From Betaproteobacteria bacterium (lineage in GTDB: Bacteria; Pseudomonadota; Gammaproteobacteria; Burkholderiales; SG8-41), in the NCBI GenBank assembly GCA_028292435.1, contig JAQGMI010000088.1:39406-103405 (forward strand): DNA of 64,000 nt. The letters run 5' to 3'. Made by a program: the position numbers and the translations under genes. A model generated the notes under the pieces. The model was not told where the DNA came from, did not search any database, and saw nothing but the letters and a program-made list of their open reading frames with translations. Of this stretch, positions 31,273 through 40,874 are shown piece after piece. How positions within the stretch are numbered: the first letter of the stretch is position 1; each line of letters starts with the position of its first letter.

Positions 31273-32721
31273 TCAGTATAGAGTTGCAGCGTCGGCACCG
31301 GCGAGACGGCCGAAGACGGCGCCCTTCAGTACCGACGTCGCACCGGTGTAATTGCGATAGTAGCTACCGATGATTTCGCCCGCCGCATAAAGACCCGGTA
31401 TTGGATCGCCTTCGTTGTTCAGCACGCGCGCGCGGCTGTCGACTTTCAAGCCGCCGAACGTAAACACGTTCGACGAAATGATCGGATACGCGTGAAACGG
31501 CGCGCGATCGATGCGATGCGCCCAGTTTGACTTGGCCGGCGAAATTCCCCGCGTCGAGAGGCCGTCGAGCACAAGCGGTGTGTAATTGCCCCCGCTGCAG
31601 GCCCGGTTGTAACGCGAGACGGTTTCGTTCAGCGCATCCGCGGGCACGCCGATTCTATTCGCGAGCTCGCGGATGCCGTTGCTGACAATCGGCGGCTGAT
31701 CGGTGCGCAGGCCCAGTTTGTAATTCGGAATCTCGAGATGGCGCGCGTCGAGAATGACATAAGCGATGCCGTTAGCCTGATTGAAGATCTGGCGCGTGAC
31801 GCGCTCGTACCACGCATCGACGGTCCCGGGCGCTTCGTCGGTGAAACGCACGCCGTCGCTGTTGACGAGAATGCCGTACGGGAAAATAAACACCGACGGT
31901 TCTGCGATGCCGGAGCGAGGATCTACGGGCTCAGCGTGATAACTGCCGAAGTCGCCGCAGGGTGCGGCGCCAATGTCGAGCGCCATCTGGATGCCTTCAC
32001 CTTTGTTGTAATAACCGCCGCGGCACACCGGCCGCAAAAAATTCGAACGCGGACCCATGTAGCGCGTCAGCATTTCGGCGTTGCCTTCGAAGCCGCCACA
32101 AGCGAGCACCACGGCCTTACCGCTGAATTCGCGCATGAGGCCGCCCTTGCCAGTCGCGCGCACGCCAATCACCTGGCCTGTGCTGTTCTGTATCAAGCCA
32201 GTCGCCGCGGTTTCATACTCGAATTTTGCGCCCGCCTTTTCCGCGGCGGCACCCAGTGCCTCGATCAACGCAAGTCCGCCTCCGACCGGCAGCAGTCGCG
32301 GCTGCGACTTGGTCAGGAATTGGGTCGGCAGAAAATCGAACTTGAGGCCGAATTGTTTGAGCCACTGGATCGTCGGCCCGGCGCTGTCCGCGAAGGTCGA
32401 AATCAATTCGGGATCGCTAAAGCTCAGCGACTTGACGATGCCCGGCCAGCTTTCACGCGGCCCGGCAGTCGCGTGCACGAGCGAAGGATCGAGATAGCCG
32501 GATGCGTTTTCAGCGAGGTGCGCCTCGAAGTCGTCGGTGACTTCGTGCTCGCTCTTCATGCGCAAATAGGCTTCCGTATAGCGCGTCTGGCCGCCGCGCT
32601 CGTCATGCGGCGCGCGTTCGAGCACGGTAACCTTGGCGCCGCTTTGCAAAGCGGCGACGGCCGCCGCCATGCCGCCGATGCCGCAGCCCGCGACGATGAC
32701 ATCTGATGTGCTGTCTGCCAC
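31273..32721 (-). CDS. FAD-dependent dehydrogenase, tricarballylate dehydrogenase (TcuA)/fumarate reductase-like
   Basis: 482 aa using the GTG at 32721, six bases after AGGAGG; the ORF extends nonsensically to 32796 into the tRNA. The FAD Rossmann motif is intact (DVIVAGCGIGGMAAAVAALQSGAKVTVLER), followed by GGQTRYTEAYLR. Later motifs (VVLACGGFEGN, NGIAYVILD, FGGLKVDSRARVLN, PIPGLYAAGEIIGSYYRNYTGATSVLKGAVFGRLAG) match the TcuA/ketosteroid-dehydrogenase/fumarate-reductase group. It should oxidise a C-C bond of a di- or tricarboxylate, passing electrons to the membrane. No tcuB partner is present. Confidence 0.83.
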   Translation of the reverse strand: MADSTSDVIVAGCGIGGMAAAVAALQSGAKVTVLERAPHDERGGQTRYTEAYLRMKSEHEVTDDFEAHLAENASGYLDPSLVHATAGPRESWPGIVKSLSFSDPELISTFADSAGPTIQWLKQFGLKFDFLPTQFLTKSQPRLLPVGGGLALIEALGAAAEKAGAKFEYETAATGLIQNSTGQVIGVRATGKGGLMREFSGKAVVLACGGFEGNAEMLTRYMGPRSNFLRPVCRGGYYNKGEGIQMALDIGAAPCGDFGSYHAEPVDPRSGIAEPSVFIFPYGILVNSDGVRFTDEAPGTVDAWYERVTRQIFNQANGIAYVILDARHLEIPNYKLGLRTDQPPIVSNGIRELANRIGVPADALNETVSRYNRACSGGNYTPLVLDGLSTRGISPAKSNWAHRIDRAPFHAYPIISSNVFTFGGLKVDSRARVLNNEGDPIPGLYAAGEIIGSYYRNYTGATSVLKGAVFGRLAGADAATLY

Positions 32722-32762
32722 CACTCTCCTCCTGGCGTTTGCGCCTGATCGTGGTTGTAAAT

Positions 32763-32839
<77 letters not shown>

Positions 32840-32988
32840 CTGACAGTGCGTATAGTCATGAACTGCGTGCTGCGCGTTTCATGACGTCTGACGCTCTATG
32901 CGAGGCCGCATTTTACCAGCGTCGACACCTGGCCGTTGACTCCATTCCAGCGGCTGGCGATGCGATCCCTTGACCGCGTATGAGCGCT

Positions 32989-34707
32989 TCACGCCGAAGC
33001 GATGGTCTGTTCCCACATCTGGCGGTACGCCGCTTCGAGATCGCGCACCCGCCCTTGCGTATCGAAAAACGGGGCGGTGCGTGCCGCGAGTTCGCGTTTG
33101 CCGGCGGCGAGTTCAGCGCGCTCGCGGCCCATGCGGATCGCAGTATCGATATAGTCACGGCGGTCCTGCCGCACGTATTGCGGCAGACCCGCCGCCGTGA
33201 CGAGGCTGGCGGAGACGCGATTCGCGAAATGTTGCCCGGGCACGGTCAATACCGGCACTGCTGCCCATAATGCATCGCTTGTACTGCTGTGTCCCGTATG
33301 CCAGCCGATCGTGTCCAGCATCAGGTCGGCGCGGTTCAGGCGCGACAAATGCTCACGCTTGGTCGGCACGCGCTGCGCGAAGACGATGCACGGCTGCTCG
33401 AGACCGGCCGCATTCTCCATTGCGCGCAGGTTATCGACCATCACCGGATTGGCGCCCTGCAGCCATAACACGCTGCCAGGCACGCCATCGAGTATTTGCA
33501 GCCACGCAGCGAAATCCTCCCGCGTAATGCGCGAACCGTTGTTGAAGTTGCAGAACACTATCGCGTCCCGCGGCAACTGCGTTTCCGCGGCATTTCTCGC
33601 TTCCACTGGGGGATTCAGCGCGTCGGCGCCATCGCTCACCATGAAGGAATGCGGGACGTACGCAACCTTCTCGCTGAATGCGGCCGCCATTGACGGCGGC
33701 GTTGCCACTGCATCACTGATGTAGTAATCGATGTAAGACGCGCCGGTGGTTGCGGCAAACCCCAGGTAATGCGTTTGCACCGGTGCGGGGCGCCGCGCGA
33801 GCACCGGCATGCGGTTACCGGTCGTATGCCCGGCCAGATCGACCAGCACGTGAATGCCGGCTTTCGCAATCACGGCTGCAAGCTCGTCGTCAGTCATTGC
33901 TTCCGCATCGATGAAGTGATCGACGCCGCGGACAATGTCGCGTCGGTAGGTACTGCCATCGTCGCGGCCGAATGAAAATGCGTAAACCTCGAATTGGGCG
34001 CGGTCGTGCAGCGCCAATGCATTCGCGAGCAACTGTCCCACTGGATGATTCCCGAAATCGCGCGACAAATAACCGATCCGCAGTCGACGCGCATCATCTA
34101 TTGCCTGCGCGGATGCCGGACGACGAGGAAGGTGTTTAATATCGCGCGCACATTCTTTGGCGTGGAAAGCGGCGACCGCTTTCACTTCCGCTGGCGGAAG
34201 TCCCAGCTGCAATGCGGTCAGCGGCGAAACGTAACGCATCCATGTCGCGGCGGGTTCGCGCGCAATCTGGGCGTGTATAGCTTTCGCAACTTGCCCGGCG
34301 CGATCCCAATCGCATACTTCAAGCAAACAGTTCATGAGCTCTTCGCGCGCATGCCCGAAACCGGGATCGGCGTCGATAGCGCTCTCATAATGTTCGATCG
34401 CCGGTTTACGCTGCCCGGACGCGCGCATGACATTAGCGAGATTGAAATGCGCCGGCGCGCAGCGCGGATCAAACTCGATTGCGCGCTGCAGCCATGCGAC
34501 GCCGTGCTCGGCCTGATCTTGTTCGAGCAGCGCGACGCCGAGATTGGTGGCGACTATCGCATTACGGGGAAATTGAAGCGCGGCTTCGCGCAGCAGCTGC
34601 TCGGCTTCGTGCTGACGGCCCTGCTTGCGCAGCGCGAGGCTGCGATTGACGAAACTGTCGGCGCGCGGGCGCCGGCTGAACGCCGAGCGCAGGATTTTCC
34701 ACAGCAT
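32989..34707 (-). CDS. TPR protein with O-GlcNAc-transferase (GT41/SPINDLY-type) domain
   Basis: 572 aa. Residues 20-125 contain about three TPR units (NRSLALRKQGRQHEAEQLLREA, ATNLGVALLEQDQAEHGVAWLQRAIEFDP, HFNLANVMRASGQRKPAIEHYESAIDADP). The C-terminal half has the bacterial OGT catalytic region: RRLRIGYLSRDFGNHPVGQLL, HVLVDLAGHTTGNRMPVLARRPAPVQTHYLGFAATTG, IVFCNFNNGSRITRE, VLWLQGANP, DTIGWHTGHSSTSDALWAAVPVLTVPGQHFANRVSASL. Probably glycosylates proteins (flagellin or surface proteins in some bacteria) or acts in polysaccharide assembly. About 100 bases downstream of rpoD on the same strand, separated by a GC hairpin. Confidence 0.87.
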   Translation of the reverse strand: MLWKILRSAFSRRPRADSFVNRSLALRKQGRQHEAEQLLREAALQFPRNAIVATNLGVALLEQDQAEHGVAWLQRAIEFDPRCAPAHFNLANVMRASGQRKPAIEHYESAIDADPGFGHAREELMNCLLEVCDWDRAGQVAKAIHAQIAREPAATWMRYVSPLTALQLGLPPAEVKAVAAFHAKECARDIKHLPRRPASAQAIDDARRLRIGYLSRDFGNHPVGQLLANALALHDRAQFEVYAFSFGRDDGSTYRRDIVRGVDHFIDAEAMTDDELAAVIAKAGIHVLVDLAGHTTGNRMPVLARRPAPVQTHYLGFAATTGASYIDYYISDAVATPPSMAAAFSEKVAYVPHSFMVSDGADALNPPVEARNAAETQLPRDAIVFCNFNNGSRITREDFAAWLQILDGVPGSVLWLQGANPVMVDNLRAMENAAGLEQPCIVFAQRVPTKREHLSRLNRADLMLDTIGWHTGHSSTSDALWAAVPVLTVPGQHFANRVSASLVTAAGLPQYVRQDRRDYIDTAIRMGRERAELAAGKRELAARTAPFFDTQGRVRDLEAAYRQMWEQTIASA

Positions 34708-34779
34708 TAACTAAGAGTGCCCAATATCGCACGCGCGCGCAACCGGCACACGGACGAACGACAACACGCAAGGGAACGA

Positions 34780-34802
34780 GCCGCCGCCGGTCAGGCGGCG
34801 GC
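34780..34802 (-). terminator. GC-rich hairpin after rpoD (possible terminator)
   Basis: A nine-pair all-GC stem (34780-34788 with 34794-34802), loop of five, lies 8 bases past the rpoD stop codon. The downstream bases (TCGTTCCCTTG) are only weakly U-rich, so it may attenuate rather than stop transcription before the OGT gene. Confidence 0.55.
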
Positions 34803-34809
34803 AGCCGAA

Positions 34810-37035
34810 TCAGCTTTCGGTATCCAGGAAGCTGCGCAACCGCTCCGAACGCGACGGATGACGCAGTTTGCGCAGTGCTTTGGCTTCGATCTGACGAATG
34901 CGCTCACGCGTCACGTCGAACTGCTTGCCGACTTCTTCGAGCGTGTGGTCGGTATTCATCTCGATGCCGAAGCGCATGCGCAGGACCTTGGCTTCGCGCG
35001 GCGTCAGCGTATCGAGCACGTCTTTGGTCGCGTCGCGCAGGCTCGCGTAAACCGCCGAATCCGAAGGCGCCATGGTCGCCTGATCTTCGATGAAATCGCC
35101 CAGGTGCGAATCGTCGTCGTCGCCGATCGGCGTCTCCATCGAAATCGGCTCTTTCGAGATTTTGAGGATCTTGCGGATCTTCTCTTCGGGCATTTCCATC
35201 TTCTCGGCGAGCAGCGCGGGGTCGGGTTCCTGCCCGGTCTCCTGCAGTATCTGGCGCGAGATGCGATTCATCTTGTTGATCGTTTCGATCATGTGCACCG
35301 GAATGCGGATGGTACGTGCCTGGTCGGCGATGGATCGCGTAATGGCCTGGCGGATCCACCACGTTGCATAGGTCGAGAATTTGTAGCCGCGGCGATACTC
35401 GAATTTGTCGACCGCTTTCATGAGGCCGATGTTGCCTTCCTGGATCAGATCGAGGAACTGCAAGCCGCGGTTGGTGTATTTCTTGGCAATTGAAATCACG
35501 AGGCGCAGGTTGGCTTCGGTCATCTCACGCTTCGCGCGGCGCGCTTTCGCCTCGCCGGTCGTCATCTGGCGATTGATTTCCTTGAGATCCTTGATCGGAA
35601 TGCCGACTTTTTTCTGCAAGTCGAGCAGCTTCTGCTGTTGCTCGACGATCGCCGGCTCGAAACGCTCGAGCGTTTCGCTCCACGGCTTGCGCGCGGCGAT
35701 CTCATTGGCGGCCCAGCGCAGGTTGCTTTCCTTGCCCGGGAACTCCTTGATGAAATGCTGGCGCGGCATTTTTGCCTTGTTGATCGACAGATCCATGATC
35801 TCGCGCTCGTGACTGCGCACGCGCTCGACGAGCTTGCGCAAACCATCGCACAGCGCCTCGACCTGTTTCGCGCCGAAGCGGATGTTCATCAGTTCGTTGG
35901 AAATCTGGTCGCGAGCCTGCAGATACGCCTTGCTGCGCGGACCGTTCTTGGCCAAAGCGCGCAGCATCTTGTTGTAGAGATTGCGAATCACCGCAAAGCG
36001 TTTGAGCGCATCGCCCTTGAGGCGTAACAGGTCAGCAGTCTGCACCGCGGCCTGTTCCTCTTCGCTCATTTCCTCTTCTTCGGCGGCTTCTTCGCCTTCT
36101 TCTTCAGTTTCTTCGTCCGCGGCTTCGGCGGCGAGTTCGTCAGCCGTCGGGTCTACCAGACCGTCGACGACTTCATCGACGCGGATTTCGTCTTTTTCAA
36201 TGCGATCGGCGAGCGCCAGGATTTCCGCGATCGTGGTCGGGCACGCGGAGATCGCCTGGATCATGTGCTTGAGACCGTCTTCGATGCGCTTGGCGATTTC
36301 GATTTCGCCCTCGCGCGTCAAGAGTTCCACCGAGCCCATCTCGCGCATGTACATGCGCACAGGATCGGTCGTGCGGCCGAATTCCGAGTCAACCGTCGAC
36401 AGCGCGGCTTCGGCCTGCTCGACGACGTCTTCATCGGCAACCGCCGGCGCGGCATCAGACATCAACAGCGTTTCGGCATCAGGCGCTTCGTCGTAAACAT
36501 GGATGCCCATGTCGTTGATCATCGCGATGATGTTTTCAATCTGCTCCGCGTCCATCATGTCGTCGGGCAGATGGTCGTTGACTTCGGCGAACGTGAGATA
36601 GCCGCGCTCCTTGCCAAGCACGATCAGGTTTTTCAGGCGCAGGCGGCGCGCCTCGGCTTCAGCGGGCGACAGTTCCTTGCGCTCGAATTCACGGACCAGC
36701 GCTTTTTCTTTCGCGGTCAGGCGCTGGCGCGTCTTCGGTACGGCCGCAACCGAAGCCGCATCAGGCGCAGCCTTGCTCGCCTTGAGATCGGCTTTCGCTT
36801 TGGCCTTGGCTTCTTTCTGTTCGGCCTTGAGCTTCGCCGCAAACTGCTTGGGCGTTAATGCTTTGGGCTGCTTTAGCGCTTCCGCTTTTGCCGGTTTCGG
36901 CGCGGCGACCTTGCGCGGCGCGGCTTTCTTGACCGGTTTGTTAGCTTTGGCTTTTTTAGGGTTGCCCTTCTTCTTTATTGCAGCCTTTTTCTTGGCCGCG
37001 GGCCGTGCCTTCGTCGCTTTTTTGGGTTTTGCCAT
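34810..37035 (-). CDS. rpoD: RNA polymerase primary sigma factor (sigma-70)
   Basis: 741 aa from the ATG at 37035. Region 1.1 lies near residues 95-180 ([24 protein letters not shown]). Region 1.2 begins at [11 protein letters not shown]. An acidic spacer ([16 protein letters not shown]) is typical of the non-conserved region. Region 2 includes [12 protein letters not shown] and [22 protein letters not shown], which melts and recognises the -10. Region 4 ([27 protein letters not shown]) recognises the -35. A Lys/Ala/Pro-rich extension of about 90 residues precedes region 1.1, as in many Burkholderiales. Last core gene of the rpsU-yqeY-dnaG-rpoD block. Confidence 0.98.
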   Translation of the reverse strand: MAKPKKATKARPAAKKKAAIKKKGNPKKAKANKPVKKAAPRKVAAPKPAKAEALKQPKALTPKQFAAKLKAEQKEAKAKAKADLKASKAAPDAASVAAVPKTRQRLTAKEKALVREFERKELSPAEAEARRLRLKNLIVLGKERGYLTFAEVNDHLPDDMMDAEQIENIIAMINDMGIHVYDEAPDAETLLMSDAAPAVADEDVVEQAEAALSTVDSEFGRTTDPVRMYMREMGSVELLTREGEIEIAKRIEDGLKHMIQAISACPTTIAEILALADRIEKDEIRVDEVVDGLVDPTADELAAEAADEETEEEGEEAAEEEEMSEEEQAAVQTADLLRLKGDALKRFAVIRNLYNKMLRALAKNGPRSKAYLQARDQISNELMNIRFGAKQVEALCDGLRKLVERVRSHEREIMDLSINKAKMPRQHFIKEFPGKESNLRWAANEIAARKPWSETLERFEPAIVEQQQKLLDLQKKVGIPIKDLKEINRQMTTGEAKARRAKREMTEANLRLVISIAKKYTNRGLQFLDLIQEGNIGLMKAVDKFEYRRGYKFSTYATWWIRQAITRSIADQARTIRIPVHMIETINKMNRISRQILQETGQEPDPALLAEKMEMPEEKIRKILKISKEPISMETPIGDDDDSHLGDFIEDQATMAPSDSAVYASLRDATKDVLDTLTPREAKVLRMRFGIEMNTDHTLEEVGKQFDVTRERIRQIEAKALRKLRHPSRSERLRSFLDTES

Positions 37036-37103
37036 AGCCAATCTCACCTCTCGGGTGTTTTACGCCGAAAAACCGGAAATTATACCTTACTTTCGGTCAC
37101 TTA

Positions 37104-38879
37104 TCACGACGCCTGAGTGCTTCTCTGCGGTTGCAACAGTGCCCGGTACTCGTCTTGCTCTTCCGCACTAAGCGCCTGTTTTTGAGCCAATTTCTGTTGA
37201 AGTACCGCGCGCCTGTCGTGACGGACTTCGGCCTCAATCGCGAGGTGCAGGTTGTGCCAGTCATCCGCGAACTGGTTTTCAAGCTCGGCCGCATCGAAAT
37301 CGGCCTCCGCGCTCTTCAAAACACTCGCTTCGATCTCGCTCACGACAGCTTCAAACTCGGTGCCGCGAAAATGCTCGCCCACTCGAGTGGCCGTCGATTG
37401 CTCGTAAACGTCCAGCAAGGATTCGAGCAACGCAATTTCATCCTGTCGGATTGTTCCGACTCCGTGCGCTCCCGCAAGTTCCCCGCGATCAGCGAGCGTG
37501 TGGAGCTCGGGCCGCAGCACCAACAATTGGATCACCTTGCGGGCCGGGCCGCGCACCGGTGTTGCTGCGCCGCGCGCGGGGCCCGCCTTCACCGGCCGCG
37601 TTTCCTTGATCCCATACTCGCGTTCGAGGTCCTGTACGTCGAGGCCGGCGACCTGCGCGAGATTTTGGCGAATGATGCGACCCAGAAAGCGGGCCGTAAT
37701 GCGCATGACTAATGGCTTGGCTTCCTTCAGCAGCGCAGCGCGGCCTTCGCCGGTCGTCAGATCGACGCGGGACTTCAATTCATCGATTAGAAACTGGGAC
37801 AGCGGCTTGGCGTCGCCGAGCATTTTTTCGAATGCGTCCTTGCCGAGCTTGCGCACATAGGTGTCGGGGTCTTCGCCCTGCGGCAAAAACAGAAACGAGA
37901 GTTGCTTGCCATCGGCGAGTTGGTCGAGACTGTTTTCGAGCGCGCGCCACGCGGCCCGTCGTCCGGCGTCGTCACCATCGAAACAAAACACCACGTCATC
38001 GACCTGACGCAGCAGTTTCTGCACGTGCGTGGGCGTCGTTGCGGTGCCCAGCGTGGCTACGGCATAACCAATGCCGGACTGAGCCAGCGCGACGACGTCC
38101 ATATAGCCTTCGACCACGATCACGCGTTCCGCATCGCGAATCGCACGCCGTCCCTGATATAGCCCGTAAAGTTCGCGTCCTTTTTCGAACAGCGGCGTCT
38201 CGGGTGAGTTCAGATACTTAGGCTCGCCCTTATCGAGCACGCGCCCGCCGAAGCCGATAACGTTGCCGCGCTGGTCTACGATCGGAAACATCACGCGGTC
38301 ACGAAAGCGATCGTAGCGCTTGCCTTCGTCACCCTGGATGACGAGCCCGGCGGCAACGAGTGCCTTCGAGTTGTAGTCGGGGAATTCCGCCTGCAGGTTC
38401 TGCCAGCCATCGGGCGCATAGCCGATGCCGAACTCCTTGGCGATCTCGCCGGACAAACCGCGCTTCTTCAAATATTCGATCGCATGCGGTGCATTTTTGA
38501 GTTGCCCGCGGTAGTAATGCGCGGCCTTCAGCATGATGGCGTAAAGATCGTCGCCCTCTTCCGTCTTACCGTGCGGCTTCTCGGCTTTGAATTCCGGCAT
38601 TTGCATGCCGGCCGATTGCGCGAGGTCTTTGACGGCGTCGATGAAGCCGACGCCCCCGTACTCGATCATGAAACCGATCGCGGTGCCATGCGCGCCGCAG
38701 CCGAAGCAGTGATAGAACTGCTTGCTCTGGCTCACGGTGAACGACGGCGTCTTTTCGCCATGAAACGGACAGCAGGCGACGAAGTTCGCGCCGGCCTTCT
38801 TCAAGGGAACGTAACGCTCGACGACATCGACGATGTCGACGCGGTTCAGGAGGTCTTGAATGAAGGATTGAGGGATCAA
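37104..38879 (-). CDS. dnaG: DNA primase
   Basis: 591 aa. The CHC2 zinc-binding domain at the N-terminus has Cys37-x2-His40 and Cys58-x2-Cys61 (CCPFHGEKTPSF, FYHCFGCGAHG). The TOPRIM core follows: VIVVEGYMDVVALAQSG with the catalytic Glu, and VVFCFDGDDAGRRAAWRAL with the DxD metal site. The C-terminal helicase-binding domain is shorter and rich in charged helices (AVLQQKLAQKQALSAEEQDEYRALL). It makes RNA primers at the replication fork with DnaB. Between yqeY and rpoD, 68 bases upstream of the latter. Confidence 0.98.
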   Translation of the reverse strand: MIPQSFIQDLLNRVDIVDVVERYVPLKKAGANFVACCPFHGEKTPSFTVSQSKQFYHCFGCGAHGTAIGFMIEYGGVGFIDAVKDLAQSAGMQMPEFKAEKPHGKTEEGDDLYAIMLKAAHYYRGQLKNAPHAIEYLKKRGLSGEIAKEFGIGYAPDGWQNLQAEFPDYNSKALVAAGLVIQGDEGKRYDRFRDRVMFPIVDQRGNVIGFGGRVLDKGEPKYLNSPETPLFEKGRELYGLYQGRRAIRDAERVIVVEGYMDVVALAQSGIGYAVATLGTATTPTHVQKLLRQVDDVVFCFDGDDAGRRAAWRALENSLDQLADGKQLSFLFLPQGEDPDTYVRKLGKDAFEKMLGDAKPLSQFLIDELKSRVDLTTGEGRAALLKEAKPLVMRITARFLGRIIRQNLAQVAGLDVQDLEREYGIKETRPVKAGPARGAATPVRGPARKVIQLLVLRPELHTLADRGELAGAHGVGTIRQDEIALLESLLDVYEQSTATRVGEHFRGTEFEAVVSEIEASVLKSAEADFDAAELENQFADDWHNLHLAIEAEVRHDRRAVLQQKLAQKQALSAEEQDEYRALLQPQRSTQAS

Positions 38880-38995
38880 TGCCGGAGATCGAAAATCGAG
38901 GACGCGGATTGAGCAACTGATCCAACCCGCCTTGCCTCCACACTCTGAATGATAGTCGAATCCGCCGCGAGTTCCAGCGGGTGCGAAATCGGCAA

Positions 38996-39442
38996 CTACC
39001 CGGCCAGTTTGGCCTTGATAAGCGCCGAGACCTTGGCCATATCCGCCTTGCCGGCAAGCCTGGGCTTGAGCACTGCCATCACCTTGCCCATGTCGGCAAT
39101 GGCTTTCGCACCGGTCGACTGCATGGCGGCGCCGATTTCCGCTTCGATCTCGGCGTCCGACAACGCCTGGGGCATGTATTCCTGCAACACGCCGACTTCG
39201 AATTTTTCCGTTTCGGCGAGGTCCTGCCGGCCGCCTTTTTCGAATTGCGTGATCGACTCACGGCGCTGCTTCAACATTTTGTCGATGATCGCCACCACAT
39301 CCGCGTCGGACAGCTCGACGCGTTCATCGACTTCCTTCTGCTTCATGGCCGACAGCAGGAGGCGGATCGCCGACAATCGCGGCGCGTCCTTTGCCCGCAT
39401 TGCGGCCTTCATGTCGTCGCTGATTTTCGTTTTGAGTGACAT
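38996..39442 (-). CDS. yqeY: GatB/YqeY-domain protein
   Basis: 148 aa, usual length for stand-alone YqeY. Motifs: MKAAMRAKDAPRLSAIRLLLSAMKQKEVD, FEKGGRQDLAETEKFEVGVLQEYMPQALSDAEI, AIADMGKVMAVLKPRLAGKADMAKVSALIKAKL. The domain is the tRNA-binding tail also fused to GatB; the stand-alone protein's role is uncertain, though it often travels with rpsU and dnaG in betaproteobacteria, as here. Separated from rpsU by a terminator, so it may be read by partial read-through or by its own promoter. Confidence 0.93.
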   Translation of the reverse strand: MSLKTKISDDMKAAMRAKDAPRLSAIRLLLSAMKQKEVDERVELSDADVVAIIDKMLKQRRESITQFEKGGRQDLAETEKFEVGVLQEYMPQALSDAEIEAEIGAAMQSTGAKAIADMGKVMAVLKPRLAGKADMAKVSALIKAKLAG

Positions 39443-39473
39443 ATGAGTCAGAATTGAAATTGAGAATGGCAGT

Positions 39474-39511
39474 TAAAAACAAAAAGGGATCGAGCTTACC
39501 CGATCCCTTTT
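39474..39511 (-). terminator. Terminator between rpsU and yqeY (attenuator of the macromolecular synthesis operon)
   Basis: Eleven-pair stem AAAAGGGATCG (39482-39492) with CGATCCCTTTT (39501-39511), loop of eight, then a T-rich run interrupted by one G (TTTTTGTTTTT) on the minus strand. It matches the known pattern in which an attenuator after rpsU makes S21 mRNA more abundant than primase/sigma mRNA. Confidence 0.92.
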
Positions 39512-39535
39512 ACTTATTGTTGTAAGGCGCAGTGC

Positions 39536-39748
39536 TTAGAACAGTTTCGGCGGCAGCATGTGTGAACGAAGGCGCTTGTAGTGGCGCTTAACCGCGGCGG
39601 CATGCTTGCGCTTGCGCTCGGACGTCGGTTTTTCATAGAACTCGCGCGCACGCAATTCGGTCAGCAGACCGGTCTTTTCAACCGTGCGCTTGAAGCGGCG
39701 CATCGCTACTTCAAACGGCTCGTTCTCTTTGACTCTTACTGTCGGCAT
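39536..39748 (-). CDS. rpsU: 30S ribosomal protein S21
   Basis: 70 aa, highly basic. Starts [48 protein letters not shown], a near-perfect S21 sequence, with the C-terminal [13 protein letters not shown] extension typical of betaproteobacteria. S21 helps 30S subunits begin translation. First gene of the macromolecular synthesis operon, driven by the consensus promoter just upstream. Confidence 0.98.
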   Translation of the reverse strand: MPTVRVKENEPFEVAMRRFKRTVEKTGLLTELRAREFYEKPTSERKRKHAAAVKRHYKRLRSHMLPPKLF

Positions 39749-39786
39749 ACCGGTCTGTTCCCGCTTGGAAATTACGAAAGGCGCGT

Positions 39787-39814
39787 ATTATAGCAGCGGT
39801 ATTTCCGATGTCAA
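39787..39814 (-). promoter_or_regulatory. Consensus sigma-70 promoter for rpsU
   Basis: On the minus strand, a perfect -35 TTGACA (39814-39809) and a perfect -10 TATAAT (39792-39787) are separated by 16 bases. The expected start of transcription near 39780 gives a leader of about 30 bases before rpsU. Both hexamers match consensus exactly, fitting a very highly expressed ribosomal-protein operon. Confidence 0.93.
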
Positions 39815-39848
39815 AGCATTGAATTAGGCGCCTTTTTTCCCTCCCTTT

Positions 39849-40874
39849 ATGCTCGTTTTAGGCATTGAAACGTCGTGCGACGAGACAGGTGTCGCGCTGT
39901 ATGACAACCAGCGCGGCCTGCTTGCCCATGCGCTCTACACCCAGGCCGCGCTGCACGCCGATTATGGCGGCGTCGTGCCCGAACTTGCTTCGCGCGATCA
40001 CATTCGGCGCGTACTACCGCTCACTCGCGAAGTTCTGGACAAAGCTAGCAGGCCGCTCGCCGACGTCGGCGCGGTTGCATACACCCAAGGGCCCGGCCTC
40101 GCGGGCGCATTGCTGGTCGGGGCGAGCGTCGCTCAAGGTCTGGCTTATGCGCTCGGCGTACCGGCGCTTGGCATTCACCATCTCGAGGGGCATCTTCTTT
40201 CCCCGTTGATGACGAAGCCGGCGCCTGAATTTCCATTCGTTGCGCTGCTCGTATCGGGCGGACATAGCCAGCTGATGCGCATCAACGGCATCGGCAACTA
40301 CGAAGTGCTCGGCGAAACGCTCGACGATGCGGCGGGCGAAGCCTTCGACAAGACGGCGAAATTATTGGGCCTGGGTTATCCCGGCGGCCCTGAACTCGCC
40401 GCGCTCGCGCGCAAGGGAACGCCGGGACTCGTCAAACTGCCGCGGCCGATGTTGCACAGCAAAGATCTCGATTTCAGTTTCAGCGGTTTAAAGACGGCCG
40501 TCGTCATGCAGGTCAAGGAGCGCGCGCTGGATGCGACGGCGCGCGCCAACATCGCAGCGGAGTTTCAGGCCGCGATCGTTGACGTGCTAGTGGCCAAATC
40601 GCTGTCGGCATTGGAACAATGCGGCGTTTCTCATCTCGTGGTTGCCGGCGGCGTTGGCGCGAACACCGAATTGCGCAGCCGCTTGAAACACGCCGGTGAG
40701 CGCGGCGGATTCAATGTGTATTTTCCACCGGCCGAATTTTGCACCGACAACGGCGCGATGATTGCGTTTGCGGCGGCGTTGAGGCTGCGCGACGCGCGAG
40801 GGACGTTACAAAAAACCGACGGCGCTTTTTCGGTCAAACCGCGCTGGAATCTCGCGAGCCTGCCACGCGTTTAG
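39849..40874 (+). CDS. tsaD: tRNA N6-adenosine threonylcarbamoyltransferase
   Basis: 341 aa. Metal ligands His111 and His115 lie in [12 protein letters not shown]. The ASKHA nucleotide-binding fold is shown by [17 protein letters not shown] and [12 protein letters not shown], and later [15 protein letters not shown] and [13 protein letters not shown]. With TsaB/E/C it makes t6A37 in ANN-decoding tRNAs. Divergent from rpsU, sharing the 100-base intergenic region, as in many proteobacteria. Its 3' end overlaps plsY by four bases, in convergent orientation. Confidence 0.97.
   Translation: MLVLGIETSCDETGVALYDNQRGLLAHALYTQAALHADYGGVVPELASRDHIRRVLPLTREVLDKASRPLADVGAVAYTQGPGLAGALLVGASVAQGLAYALGVPALGIHHLEGHLLSPLMTKPAPEFPFVALLVSGGHSQLMRINGIGNYEVLGETLDDAAGEAFDKTAKLLGLGYPGGPELAALARKGTPGLVKLPRPMLHSKDLDFSFSGLKTAVVMQVKERALDATARANIAAEFQAAIVDVLVAKSLSALEQCGVSHLVVAGGVGANTELRSRLKHAGERGGFNVYFPPAEFCTDNGAMIAFAAALRLRDARGTLQKTDGAFSVKPRWNLASLPRV

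Noticed and set aside
31738..32706. 322-aa ORF on the plus strand
   Set aside because: Complementary to the FAD dehydrogenase gene; no start signal and a shadow-like composition.
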